53,277 bases of DNA from Candidatus Eiseniibacteriota bacterium (GTDB taxonomy: Bacteria > Eisenbacteria > RBG-16-71-46 > CAIMUX01): contig CAIMUX010000061.1 of NCBI GenBank assembly GCA_903844735.1, positions 1 to 53,277 on the forward strand, written 5' to 3'. Every line of letters begins with the position of its first letter. Position 1 is the first letter of the stretch. Below the pieces are notes generated by a model that saw only the letters and a program-made list of their open reading frames with translations, was not told where the DNA came from and searched no databases. Positions 23,610-32,725 of the stretch are shown in pieces. Both the position numbers and the translations under genes were made by a program.

Positions 23610-25646
23610 CTACAGAACCTTTCCATCTCGATAGTGGAAGCTGTCTCCCTTGCTCAACGCAGCCAATTTCACCGTCGCCGGGAAGGCGGTGCCCAACTCA
23701 GTGACAAAGTCCCTGAGCCGCACGCCATACTTGCCGCCGTGCATCGGGAAGAACACCTTCGGCTGCAACTGGGCAAGCTGGTACTCGACGCCGATCTTCA
23801 CCGCGACCTGGTCGCCGAAGTTGCACCCCGAGACCGGCAAGAACGCTAGATCCGGACGAACGCCTCTCGCCACCAAACCGTCGATCTGCGGCTTGAACGG
23901 CCCGGACATGTCGCGGTAGCGGTTGGCGTGGTCGCCGGCATGGAAGATGGTGACACCATCCACCTCCACCAAGAACCCGACGCCGCTGTCGTTCGACTCA
24001 ATGGTTGTCACCTTCATGCCGTCGATGTTCTTGCTCTCCCCGGGGGGCAGGTACACATAGTCGGTCGGCTGGACTTGCGGCGGTGCTTGCGTCTGGGCTT
24101 GCGTCTGGACTTGTCCCGGGGCCGGCCGCGGCCGGAAGCCCATGAGGTAGCGAATCCGCGGTATCTGCTCCTTCCACGTGAAGATCGCCGGATCGTAGTG
24201 GTCTCCGTGTTCGTGCGAAACAAAGACGGCGACGTCCTCGCCCGCCAGCTCCATCGGATTGATGCTGCCGTTCTGCAAGCTCGGCTGATCCGGATTGCGC
24301 CCCATGACCCCCGCATCGAAGATCAAGACGTGGTTCTTCGTCTTCGCCGCCCAGCCGCTGTGGCCCAAGCTCCACACGAACGCCTCGTCCGATCCCGGTC
24401 TCGGCAGGACAAACGGCGCGGACGATGCGCCATCGCGGTCCGATGCCGACTGCGCGCCGGCGGCTGCCAGCGCCTCGACCACACCCCGTTGCCCGTACTG
24501 AAGCGCCACGTCAAGAGGCGTGCGCCCTTCACGATCGCGGGCATTGACCTCAACACCCCTTGACAGGAGGTTCTCCGCCACATCGCGATAGCCGAGAAGC
24601 GCGGCGAGATGCAGGGGCGTCATCCCGAAGTCAACCTGGGTCGGTTTGGGGTCCGCACCGGCCTTGAGGAGCAGGTCCACGGTCTCGGCATTTCCATTGT
24701 CCACCGCGACCAAGAGGGGTGTCTGCCCCCATTCACTTCGCACATCGGGCTTGGCGCCATGCTCCAGCAGAAGCTGCACCATCGGCGCCCCTCCATGCGA
24801 TGCCATGATGATCGGAGTGGAATTCCGACGATCGACGGCGTTGACATCCGCCCCGCGCGCCAGCAAGACCCGCGCAACGTCCGGGCGATCGAACATGGCG
24901 GCATAGTGCAGCGGTGTTGTCCCGTCGGAGTCAGCCGCTGCGACGTTGGCGCCCCGGGCGATCGTCTGTTCCACCCGCTCGGGGAAGCGTCCCTGGCAGA
25001 CCAGATGCAGGGGCGTCCGTCCCTCCCCGTCGCCCCGATTGATATCGCCGCCTGCGGCGAGGATCGGATCCACCAGTCCCCACAACCCGCGCGAGCAGGC
25101 ATAGTGCAACAAGGTTGTGCCCTGTGGCGTGCAGAGATTCAGATCGGCGCCCGCATCAAGGATCAGGCGCACACAAGCACTGTCCCCTCCGCTGGCGGCG
25201 AAACTCAGGCTGTAAGCACCGTTCTTGTCGCGCCGGTTGACATCGGCGCCCCGAGAGAGAAGAAAGCGCACCATCTCCGGCTTGCGGACGACCGCCGCAC
25301 AATGGAGTGCGGTGCTGCCATCGCTGTCGATGCCCTCGATCTCTCCGCCCGCGTCCAGCAGCAATTGTGCGATCTCCACCTGCCCGGCGTAGGCCGCGGT
25401 GTGTAGGGGCAGATCCCTCGTCGGGTTCTCGTTCGGCGCGCTGGCCAGGGATGGATCCTGCCGCAGCAACGCCTCGACCCTCGCCCTGTCGCCGGCCGTG
25501 ATCGCGTCGTGGATCTCACCGGCGTGAGCTAGCGGCGCTGCGATCGCGGCCAGGATCATCACAAGACTCATGACGAAAACCGGCCCGCGCAGATCCCCGC
25601 GCCGGCCCCGGTGAACGACAGGTCTGGACTGCGTGCTCGAGTTCAT
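23610..25646 (-). CDS. Exported ankyrin-repeat protein fused to metallo-beta-lactamase-fold hydrolase
   Basis: 678 aa. A signal/TM segment at about 24-42 precedes roughly eleven ankyrin repeats (about 45-400; recurring DxxGxTPLHxAA with RGADVNA). A metallo-beta-lactamase domain runs from about 420 to 678 with the metal motif SHEHGDHYD, a later FHAGDHANRY and the closing HGGKYG. The MBL part resembles the UlaG-like L-ascorbate-6-phosphate lactonase/Zn-dependent hydrolase group. A Gln-rich insert (QVQTQAQTQAPPQVQ) interrupts the MBL domain. The ATG at 25646 has GGAGG 8 nt upstream. It lies 126 bp downstream of the LytTR regulator gene on the same strand and may be its target or operon partner. 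Function is unknown; the Ank-MBL fusion is unusual. Confidence 0.88.
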   Translation of the reverse strand: MNSSTQSRPVVHRGRRGDLRGPVFVMSLVMILAAIAAPLAHAGEIHDAITAGDRARVEALLRQDPSLASAPNENPTRDLPLHTAAYAGQVEIAQLLLDAGGEIEGIDSDGSTALHCAAVVRKPEMVRFLLSRGADVNRRDKNGAYSLSFAASGGDSACVRLILDAGADLNLCTPQGTTLLHYACSRGLWGLVDPILAAGGDINRGDGEGRTPLHLVCQGRFPERVEQTIARGANVAAADSDGTTPLHYAAMFDRPDVARVLLARGADVNAVDRRNSTPIIMASHGGAPMVQLLLEHGAKPDVRSEWGQTPLLVAVDNGNAETVDLLLKAGADPKPTQVDFGMTPLHLAALLGYRDVAENLLSRGVEVNARDREGRTPLDVALQYGQRGVVEALAAAGAQSASDRDGASSAPFVLPRPGSDEAFVWSLGHSGWAAKTKNHVLIFDAGVMGRNPDQPSLQNGSINPMELAGEDVAVFVSHEHGDHYDPAIFTWKEQIPRIRYLMGFRPRPAPGQVQTQAQTQAPPQVQPTDYVYLPPGESKNIDGMKVTTIESNDSGVGFLVEVDGVTIFHAGDHANRYRDMSGPFKPQIDGLVARGVRPDLAFLPVSGCNFGDQVAVKIGVEYQLAQLQPKVFFPMHGGKYGVRLRDFVTELGTAFPATVKLAALSKGDSFHYRDGKVL

Positions 25647-25772
25647 AGCGGTATCCTCCTCGGTTGGTCACGGCTTACGGAGACTGTGCGCTCGGGGATG
25701 CCACCGGGGTGCCAAAATGCGACGAACCGGTCCGGACAGGGGATGAAGGGGCACCACCGGGCGACGAGATGT

Positions 25773-26684
25773 CTACAGGCGGTCGCCTAGGAGTATCTCC
25801 AATTTCTCTCGGTAGATCCTGGTGAGCTTCAGTTCACGGCCGGTGGTGAGGCGAACCAAGTGCTCGCCGCGCGACGCCGGTTCGAGATCCTTCACGCGGT
25901 CCAGATTGACGATGGCGGATCGGCTGGTTCGGGCGAAGTCTCGGGCCGGCAGACGTATCTCCATCTCATTCATGGTGCGCCGCAGCAGGTACGACTGCGT
26001 GCCGACATGCAATCGAACATAGTCACCATAAGCCTCAATCCAATCCACGGTGGTGATCCGGAGGAAAAAGACCCGCCCGCTGCTCTTGATGACAAACCGG
26101 TCGAAGAGCGGGTCGGCAGCGCCGGCGGCGGGCACGGCACGGTCTGCCGTTGCGCCGGATCGAGAAACGCCGGGCGGGGTCACCTTGGTCCCGTCCTGGG
26201 CGTCGCCGGAACGGGGAGCGGGTTCCGAGAGCTGGAATAGCGGCTCCGCGCGCTGTGCCCTGCCGTCAGGAGTCATCTCGCGGCCCGCTCCGCCCCCGGA
26301 TCCCAATCGCCGCATCTCGGCCACCCGCTGGCGGCAGGCCTGCAGTGTCTCGGCGAATCGTTCCTCCTCGATCGGCTTCAGCAGGTAATCGAGGGCATGC
26401 ACCCGAAACGCCTCAATGGCGTAGCGATCGAACGCGGTGATGAAGACGATGGCCGGCAGGCTCTCGGCCTCAAGCCGCTCGATCACCGCAAAGCCATCGA
26501 GGTCGGGCATGCGGATGTCGAGAAACACAAGATCGGGACGCATCCCGGCGATGGCCCCGATCGCCTCGCGGCCGTTGGCGCATTCGCCGACGATGACGAA
26601 GTCGTCAATGCCCTGCAATCGCAGACGCAGGTTCTCGCGCGCCAGCGTCTCGTCGTCAACAATCAGGGTCCGAATCGGATCCAT
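25773..26684 (-). CDS. LytTR-family response regulator
   Basis: 303 aa. The receiver domain (1-120) has acidic pocket DDE near residue 9-11, phospho-acceptor D in VFLDIRMPD, Thr in FITAFD and Lys in YLLKPIEEE. After a Gly/Ser/Pro-rich linker of about 80 residues comes a LytTR DNA-binding domain (about 205-300; FLRITTVDWIEAYGDYVRLH, FARTSRSAIVNLDRV). The ATG at 26684 lies inside the end of the kinase gene (29-bp overlap), so the two are translationally coupled. It forms a pair with the LytS-like kinase; likely targets include the downstream ankyrin-MBL gene. Confidence 0.92.
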   Translation of the reverse strand: MDPIRTLIVDDETLARENLRLRLQGIDDFVIVGECANGREAIGAIAGMRPDLVFLDIRMPDLDGFAVIERLEAESLPAIVFITAFDRYAIEAFRVHALDYLLKPIEEERFAETLQACRQRVAEMRRLGSGGGAGREMTPDGRAQRAEPLFQLSEPAPRSGDAQDGTKVTPPGVSRSGATADRAVPAAGAADPLFDRFVIKSSGRVFFLRITTVDWIEAYGDYVRLHVGTQSYLLRRTMNEMEIRLPARDFARTSRSAIVNLDRVKDLEPASRGEHLVRLTTGRELKLTRIYREKLEILLGDRL

Positions 26685-27825
26685 TTCCTCCACCGCTTTC
26701 TGCCCGCCGAAACGGAATGTACATGGTCGCAAGCGTCCCGCCTCGGAGCGCCGCGCTCAGCGAGAAACTGTGCCCCCCCGGATAGAGCTGGACCAGGCGC
26801 TCCCGGATGTTTCGCAGACCGATCCCCTTTCCAGACATCTGGGCTTCCTGCAAACCCGGGCCATCGTCCTCCACCTCGAGGACCACCGCGTCACCGCGGC
26901 GGCGTGCCCGCACGATAATCGTTCCGCCGTCCGGGCTCTGACCGATCCCATGTTGGATCGAGTTCTCGACCAGCGGTTGCAGGATGAGGCTTGGCACCGC
27001 AGCCACGAGAACATCTTCCTCCACCTGGGTCTGCACCGTGAGGCGATCACCGAACCGTACCTTCTGGATCCGTAGGTAGGCGTCCAGGAACTCAAGTTCC
27101 AACGCCAAGGACACCGTTTGCATCTGCGCGCTCTCCAGTGTCAAGCGCAGGAATCGACTCAACTGGGCAAGCATCTGGTCGGCCGCTCGGGCGTCACCCT
27201 TCAGCACCAGGGTCGAGATGGCGTGGAGCGTGTTGAACAGGAAGTGCGGCTGGAGTTGCATGCGCAGCGCCTCCAGCCTGGCCTCCGAGAGGGAGGCTCG
27301 AAGCTGCGCTCGCTCCAGCACGAGCACCGCCGTCTCCCGCTCCCGCTCCCGGTCGCGCGCGTAGGTCTCAACCAACCAGGTGCCCCCCGCGATGATCAGA
27401 TAGAACATAATTCCGCGGTCCATGATCGACGCGACCATCTTGGGAATGGTCTCGACAAACGTCTTGGCATCAAACGGCTTAGGGTTTTGGAAGAGGAAGT
27501 ACCAAAGCTGAAAGGTGACGGTATGGAGCACCGTGAAGACAACGATCCCCGCGGCATGGACGAGGATCGCGCGCCGGCGCTTCCCATCCTCCCAGGGAAA
27601 CCGGCGAGCCAGCCAGATCACCGGTGTCGTGAAGAGTGCCACGAAGACCCAGAACGGCAGGTTGGCCTGGATCAGCTTCCCCCAAACCACCGCGTCGCCT
27701 TTGGCCGCCGAGATCAGGACGAACCAGGCAACGTCCAGAAACCCAAGGATCTGCCAGAAACCAAACGCGATGAGCAGCAGCAGCCACCATCTCGGGCCCG
27801 GCTTCATCGTGAGTTGCGAGTCCAT
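26656..27825 (-). CDS. LytS/YehU-type sensor histidine kinase
   Basis: 389 aa. Four hydrophobic segments fill the N-terminal about 155 residues (LLLLIAFGFWQILGFLDVAW, NLPFWVFVALFTTPVIWL, ILVHAAGIVVFTVLHTV, IMFYLIIAGGTWLV). A short coiled coil follows, then the His_kinase domain with H194 in LQPHFLFNTLHAIS and the ATPase boxes LQPLVENSIQHG and VEDDGPGL...GIGLRNIRERL. No extracellular sensing domain of any size, so the signal is probably membrane-related or carried in the membrane. ATG at 27825 follows GGAGG closely (3 nt); an in-frame ATG at 27846 is an alternative. Confidence 0.9.
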   Translation of the reverse strand: MDSQLTMKPGPRWWLLLLIAFGFWQILGFLDVAWFVLISAAKGDAVVWGKLIQANLPFWVFVALFTTPVIWLARRFPWEDGKRRRAILVHAAGIVVFTVLHTVTFQLWYFLFQNPKPFDAKTFVETIPKMVASIMDRGIMFYLIIAGGTWLVETYARDRERERETAVLVLERAQLRASLSEARLEALRMQLQPHFLFNTLHAISTLVLKGDARAADQMLAQLSRFLRLTLESAQMQTVSLALELEFLDAYLRIQKVRFGDRLTVQTQVEEDVLVAAVPSLILQPLVENSIQHGIGQSPDGGTIIVRARRRGDAVVLEVEDDGPGLQEAQMSGKGIGLRNIRERLVQLYPGGHSFSLSAALRGGTLATMYIPFRRAESGGGNGSDSDPDC

Positions 27826-27846
27826 TTTCCTCCAAACGCGACGCAT

Positions 27847-28826
27847 GACGGCGCCGGCACGAGTCGACGTGTCTTCGGAGTCTACTCCCTCGGCTTCATC
27901 TCCCCGGTCAGTATCGCCGACACGTTCCAGGCGCTGAACGAACCGCCTTCCGAAGCACCCGTCGGAATCGTGACGGAGAACTTCTGTCTCCCGCGTGCAA
28001 CACCCGGCAGCGGAATGGCGAACGGCTGGACCGTCGCCTGTCGGTCCAGCCGTGTCCCCTGCGGGTGCAAGCCCGCGCCATCGGCCGGATCACGCCGCAC
28101 GTCCGTGTTCGGGCCGCGAGCGGTGACAACGAAGCCCGTGCGCGGTACGGCCCGGCGGCGTGGGTCCCTGTCCTTCCCGAACATGCGAACCGTTCACTCG
28201 GCGGGAAGTGCGCCGCTCGCATATCAGAACAGGACAGCCTGGAAGCACAACATAGACGGAGTCGTCACCAGATCATGCAATATAGGCGGCCTTTCACACC
28301 GGCAGATGATCTACCCATGACCAGCCTGTTTCGGGTGCTCTCGCAAGACTTCCAAGACATGCATGGCCTCGGTCACGTCTGGTCGCTCCGTCCACTTGAC
28401 TCGATGGGAACGTGCTTTCCGTTCCTTTCAAGCCAGTCACGCACCATCGCCTCGCGTCGCACATCCTCATCCACATGCAAGACGGTGTAGAACCGTAAGA
28501 GTTCGGCCCGATGGCCCACCTGCGCAGTAACGACTCCGGGCAGCTCGCCGAACGCCAGACGCGTGCGCAGATCGGTGAAAGGAAGGGGCTTCGCGACACC
28601 CTTCCGATCTGCCCATGAGAAAGCGCGCGGGGAGTCGGCGGAGTTCGTTTCCTCGGGCTTGGGCGGACGCTCGGTCAGCGTCAACGGGTAAAGGCGATGG
28701 TGAAGGCTTCGACCCGGCAGAAGGTCCGCACCGGTCTGGCGCAGCTTGCGAGCCGCGCTGCCGCGGAGCACAACACGCCGCCGCGCCTTGTCACTGTCGT
28801 AGAGATGCTGGGGTTCGCGACCCGGA
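27847..28826. other. Region without a recognisable gene; two unidentified minus-strand reading frames
   Basis: Minus-strand frames at about 27882-28184 (ending VTIPTGASEGGSFSAWNVSAILTGE) and 28373-28771 (containing GVVTAQVGHRAELLRFYTVLHVDEDVRREAM) have a protein-like composition. Neither has an RBS-supported start, and I recognise no family. The first ends 36 bp before the kinase gene and could be the 3' remnant of a lost gene. Both may be relics like others in the window. Confidence 0.25.
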
Positions 28827-29111
28827 TCACACCATCCGTTCCACGCCCCAGACGATCATCCGCATCTTCTCGCGGCAGTCGGAGCACTGCGTGTCGATGT
28901 CCGCGAGCAACTCGTCGACCTTCGCCTTCTCCACCACTGTGAAGATGATCGACGAAGTCTCGGGGAAGGCCCGCGAGCCCAGTCGCATCCCGGTCCGGCC
29001 TGTTCCGTAGACGGTGGGAATCTCCGTGTAGCCGAGAACCGCGTGCTCGGAGAGGGCCGCTTCGACCTTCTCCTTGTGCGTGCTCTCCACCACGATCATG
29101 AGCATCTGCAT
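28827..29111 (-). CDS. P-II-like small signalling protein at the end of an RND efflux operon, with CxxC motif
   Basis: 94 aa with a ferredoxin-like P-II pattern: MLMIVVESTHKEKVEAAL, a T-loop-like segment YGTGRTGMRLGSRAFPETSS, and a second beta-alpha-beta unit. This matches the PII-like proteins found beside RND and carbonate/metal transporters rather than GlnB/GlnK (no uridylylation-type YRG loop). A CSDC pair at C76/C79 could bind a metal or be redox-active; that is an inference. It starts 32 bp after the DUF2892 gene (RBS AAAGAGGTG). Likely role: sensing a ligand or metal and modulating the pump. Confidence 0.75.
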   Translation of the reverse strand: MQMLMIVVESTHKEKVEAALSEHAVLGYTEIPTVYGTGRTGMRLGSRAFPETSSIIFTVVEKAKVDELLADIDTQCSDCREKMRMIVWGVERMV

Positions 29112-29143
29112 CGGGTCACCTCTTTCCCTGTTGCGTTTCGGGA

Positions 29144-29332
29144 TTACTCCCTGACCCCCGCCTTACGCAGAACGGTGATCATCGGGCACCACTTCGTGAA
29201 CGCCGACTGCAGCAGATTCAAACCGATGAAGGCGGTGAAGTAGTACCAGTTCGGGCTGACGAAATGTCCGAGCACCACGGAGAGAAGGGTCAAGATACCC
29301 GCAATCGCCCGCAGCCACTGATTCAGGTCCAT
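29144..29332 (-). CDS. DUF2892 (YgaP-like TM domain) small membrane protein
   Basis: 62 aa with two TM helices (AIAGILTLLSVVLGHF and WYYFTAFIGLNLLQSAF) and the family hallmark KWCPM with its single cysteine. In E. coli the same domain is the membrane part of the rhodanese YgaP, under an ArsR-family regulator. Here it stands alone in an ArsR-linked efflux operon. AAGGAG 6 nt before the ATG; 30 bp after the RND gene. Confidence 0.85.
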   Translation of the reverse strand: MDLNQWLRAIAGILTLLSVVLGHFVSPNWYYFTAFIGLNLLQSAFTKWCPMITVLRKAGVRE

Positions 29333-29362
29333 GAGGTTCTCCTTTCAAGGTCTGTTCGGTCA

Positions 29363-32300
29363 TTAAACGGCCGTTCGCGACCGCGGCTCCGCCGCCTTAG
29401 GCTGCCGCCCACGCATGTACATGTAATAGAGCAGCGGAATCACGACCAGAGTCAGAGCTGTGGCCACCACGACACCGAAGATCAGCGACACCGCCAGCCC
29501 CTGGAAGATCGGGTCCAGCACCATCACGAATCCGCCGGCGACCAGGGCCGCTGCCGTCAGCACGATCGGCCGAAAGCGCACAGCCCCCGCCTTCACCACG
29601 GCATCCTGCAATGGCGTCCCCGCCTCGATCTCCAGGTTCACAAAGTCGACCAGGAGGATCGAGTTGCGCACGATGATCCCAGCCAGCGCGATGAACCCGA
29701 TCATGGAGGTAGCGGTAAAGAAGATCCCGGTCATCCAGTGCCCGGGCAGGATCCCGATGAGGGTCAGTGGGATCGGCGCCATGATGATGAGCGGAGTGAT
29801 GAAGCTGCCGAACCAAGCCACCACGAGGACATAAACCAAGAGCATGACCACGCCGAAGGCGATCCCCATATCGCGTCCCACTTCGTAGGTGATCTGCCAC
29901 TCGCCGTCCCACTTCAGGGCGAGCAGGTCGTCGTTCTTCGGCAGATCGCGATACAGCTGGCTGATCTCGTATCCCTCGGGTAGCCGGATCGCCTTGATCT
30001 TCTCTTTGAGGTTCAAGACTCCGTAGATGGGGCTCTCCTGTGATCCCGCCACTTCTCCGGTGACATAGACGACGCGCCGGAGGTTCTTGTGGTAGATCGA
30101 GCGATCCTCCTTGACTCGCGTCGCGTCGACCAGTTCGGAGAGCGGCACCATGCGCCCATCGGGAGAGTGCAGCGACACGCTGGACAACTCGGCCAGGCGT
30201 GTGCGCGCTCCGCGCTCCATGCGCAAGACGATCGGCACGGTTTCCCGGCCTGTCTCTGTGTGCAACATGCCCACGTCGGCGCCGGCGCCAAGAATGTAGA
30301 GACTCTGTGAGATCATCTCCGGGGTGATCCCGGCCTGCGCGGCCCGCTCAAGGTCCACCCGGAAATCAATCCGATCCTGCGGATCCTCAACAAACCAGTC
30401 GACATCCGCGATGCCCTCGGTGGACTCGAAAATCCGCTTCACCTGGGCCGCCACTTCGGTCTGCCGTGCGAGGTCGGGACCGTAAATCTCCGCCACCATG
30501 GTGGAAAGAACCGGTGGCCCGGGCGGTACCTCAGCGACCTTGACCCGCGCACCGTATCGCTCGGCCACCGGTTGCAGCAAGGGGCGTACCCGCTTCGCGA
30601 TGGCGTGGCTCTGCGTATGGCGGTGCTTCTTCTCGGCCAGGTTCACCTGGATGTCCGCGACGTGCGGCCCCTGGCGCAGGAAGTAGTGCCGGACCAGACC
30701 GTTGAAGTTGATCGGCCCGGAGGTCCCGACGTACACCTGCATGTCGGTCACCTCGGGCTGCTCGCGCAGCACGGCGGCAAGCGCGCAGGTCGCCGCCTTG
30801 GTCTGCTCGAGGGACGAGCCCTCCGGCATGTCGACCACCACCTGAAACTCGCTCTTGTTGTCGTAGGGGAGCATCTTCACCCGCACGGCGCGAACCAGAA
30901 CCAGGCCGATCGACCCCGCGAGGAGAAGCACCACGGCGCCGAGGGCGAGATTGCGCAGCCCGGGACGAAGGATCAACGGCGTCACGATTCGCGAGTACAC
31001 CCGCTCGATCCGCCCCTCCGCCGGTGTCTCGGCCGCGGGCCCACCGTGCCCACCTTGGGATGTGTCCCCCCTCTGGGGGCCGTGCCCACCTTCGAGAGCG
31101 CCCACCTTCTGGAAACCGTGCTCGCCGAGGTGCGGCCCCTTCTTGAGTACGCGCAGGGTGACCCACGGCGTGACGACGAAGGCCACCAGGAGCGAAAAGA
31201 ACATCGCCGCGCTGGCGTTGATTGGGATCGGCCGCATGTAGGGCCCCATGAGCCCGCTGACGAACGCCAGCGGCAGCAGGGAGGCGATCACCGTGAAGGT
31301 GGCCAGGATGGTCGGGTTGCCTACCTCATCGGTCGCGTAGATGGCGGCGCGCAAAGGCGTCGTCCAACCCATCTGGAAGTGACGGTGGATGTTCTCCACC
31401 ACCACGATGGCGTCATCGACCAGAATTCCGATGGCGAAGATGAGTGCGAAGAGGGTGACGCGATTGAGGGTGTAGCCCATGAGATAGCTGAACGCGAGGG
31501 TGAGGGCGAGCGTCACCGGCACGGCCACCGCCACCACCACTGCCTCGCGCCGACCGAGGGCGAAGAACATCAACAACACGACCGCCAGTGTGGCGATAAG
31601 AACGTGGCCGATCAGTTCGTTGGACTTTTCCGCGGCCGTCTCGCCGTAGTCGCGGGTGACCGTAACCTCCACACCGCTGGGAAGAGACGAGCGCCTCATT
31701 CGCTCCACTACCGTCATCACCTGCTTGGCCAATGCCACAGCATTGCTGCCGGTTTTCTTGGAAACGGCGATGGTGACGGCGGGAAGGCCGACCGGGTCCC
31801 CGCTGATCCCCTTGTCGGCGCTGAGGGGGCCGGCTCCGAAGAGAACCATGCTGGCCAGTTCCTCGGGGCCGTCGGTCACCGTAGCCACCTCGCCGAGGCG
31901 AATGGAACGACCGTCGCGCACGCCCACCACCACCTCACGAACATCGTCCACGGTGCGGAGGAACCGCCCGGAACTCAGGAGCACCTCGCGGTCCCCTTCC
32001 GAGAAGGAACCCGCGGGGAGTCTCCAGTTCGCTTGCTTGAGAGATTGCGCGACCGAAAGGCCACTCACTCCGTACGCCTCGAGACGCTCGGGGTCGAGGA
32101 TGACGCGCACCTGGCGCCGCTCCCCGCCGATCAGATCCACGGCGGAGATGTTGGGGATCTTCTTGATCTCCAGCGCCATCTCGCCGGCGATCGAACGGAG
32201 CTGGAACCCATCGTGTTCGCGACTCCAAAGCGTGAGCGCCACAATCGGCACATCATCAATCGACTTCGGCTTCACCAGGGCAGGGCCCGCACCCGGCGGC

Positions 32301-32725
32301 ACCCACTCCGGGTGGGCCATGATCTTGGTATACAGCTTGACGAGGCTCTGCTCCGGATCAGAACCAACCTTGAAACGGACGATGGCCATCCCGAAGCTCG
32401 GACTCGATGTGGTATAGACATACTCCACGCCGGGGATTTCCCACAGGAGCCTCTCCAGCGGTGTGGCGATGCGCTCTTCGACCTCCTTCGCCGAGGCGCC
32501 GGGGAACGGAACCATCACATCGATCATCGGGATCTTGATCTGCGGCTCTTCCTCGCGGGGGGTGATGATCACCGCGAAGATGCCGATGGCCAGCGCAGCC
32601 ACCACGAGAAGAGGCGTGAGCTTGGAATTGATGAACGCCTGCGAAGCCTTGCCGGCCGGGCCGAGCGCTTTGCGGGCCATCTTCAGATGGGCGGCCTCGC
32701 GATCGCGGTCACTCTGCCCACTCAT
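29363..32725 (-). CDS. RND superfamily efflux pump inner-membrane subunit (AcrB-like, HAE type)
   Basis: 1120 aa, somewhat longer than AcrB. It has the duplicated RND layout with twelve TM helices and two large periplasmic loops. TM4 carries the proton-relay pair in GILVDDAIVVVEN (the HAE pattern; metal pumps usually have VDA). Early porter-domain signature: VPFPGASAKEVEERIATPLE. A Gly/His-rich insert of about 50 residues around position 550 (GGHGPQRGDTSQGGHG) in the central cytoplasmic loop is unusual. Function: proton-driven export through adaptor and TolC channel; substrate unknown. It overlaps the adaptor stop (ATGA). DUF2892 and P-II-like genes follow in the operon. Confidence 0.94.
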   Translation of the reverse strand: MSGQSDRDREAAHLKMARKALGPAGKASQAFINSKLTPLLVVAALAIGIFAVIITPREEEPQIKIPMIDVMVPFPGASAKEVEERIATPLERLLWEIPGVEYVYTTSSPSFGMAIVRFKVGSDPEQSLVKLYTKIMAHPEWVPPGAGPALVKPKSIDDVPIVALTLWSREHDGFQLRSIAGEMALEIKKIPNISAVDLIGGERRQVRVILDPERLEAYGVSGLSVAQSLKQANWRLPAGSFSEGDREVLLSSGRFLRTVDDVREVVVGVRDGRSIRLGEVATVTDGPEELASMVLFGAGPLSADKGISGDPVGLPAVTIAVSKKTGSNAVALAKQVMTVVERMRRSSLPSGVEVTVTRDYGETAAEKSNELIGHVLIATLAVVLLMFFALGRREAVVVAVAVPVTLALTLAFSYLMGYTLNRVTLFALIFAIGILVDDAIVVVENIHRHFQMGWTTPLRAAIYATDEVGNPTILATFTVIASLLPLAFVSGLMGPYMRPIPINASAAMFFSLLVAFVVTPWVTLRVLKKGPHLGEHGFQKVGALEGGHGPQRGDTSQGGHGGPAAETPAEGRIERVYSRIVTPLILRPGLRNLALGAVVLLLAGSIGLVLVRAVRVKMLPYDNKSEFQVVVDMPEGSSLEQTKAATCALAAVLREQPEVTDMQVYVGTSGPINFNGLVRHYFLRQGPHVADIQVNLAEKKHRHTQSHAIAKRVRPLLQPVAERYGARVKVAEVPPGPPVLSTMVAEIYGPDLARQTEVAAQVKRIFESTEGIADVDWFVEDPQDRIDFRVDLERAAQAGITPEMISQSLYILGAGADVGMLHTETGRETVPIVLRMERGARTRLAELSSVSLHSPDGRMVPLSELVDATRVKEDRSIYHKNLRRVVYVTGEVAGSQESPIYGVLNLKEKIKAIRLPEGYEISQLYRDLPKNDDLLALKWDGEWQITYEVGRDMGIAFGVVMLLVYVLVVAWFGSFITPLIIMAPIPLTLIGILPGHWMTGIFFTATSMIGFIALAGIIVRNSILLVDFVNLEIEAGTPLQDAVVKAGAVRFRPIVLTAAALVAGGFVMVLDPIFQGLAVSLIFGVVVATALTLVVIPLLYYMYMRGRQPKAAEPRSRTAV

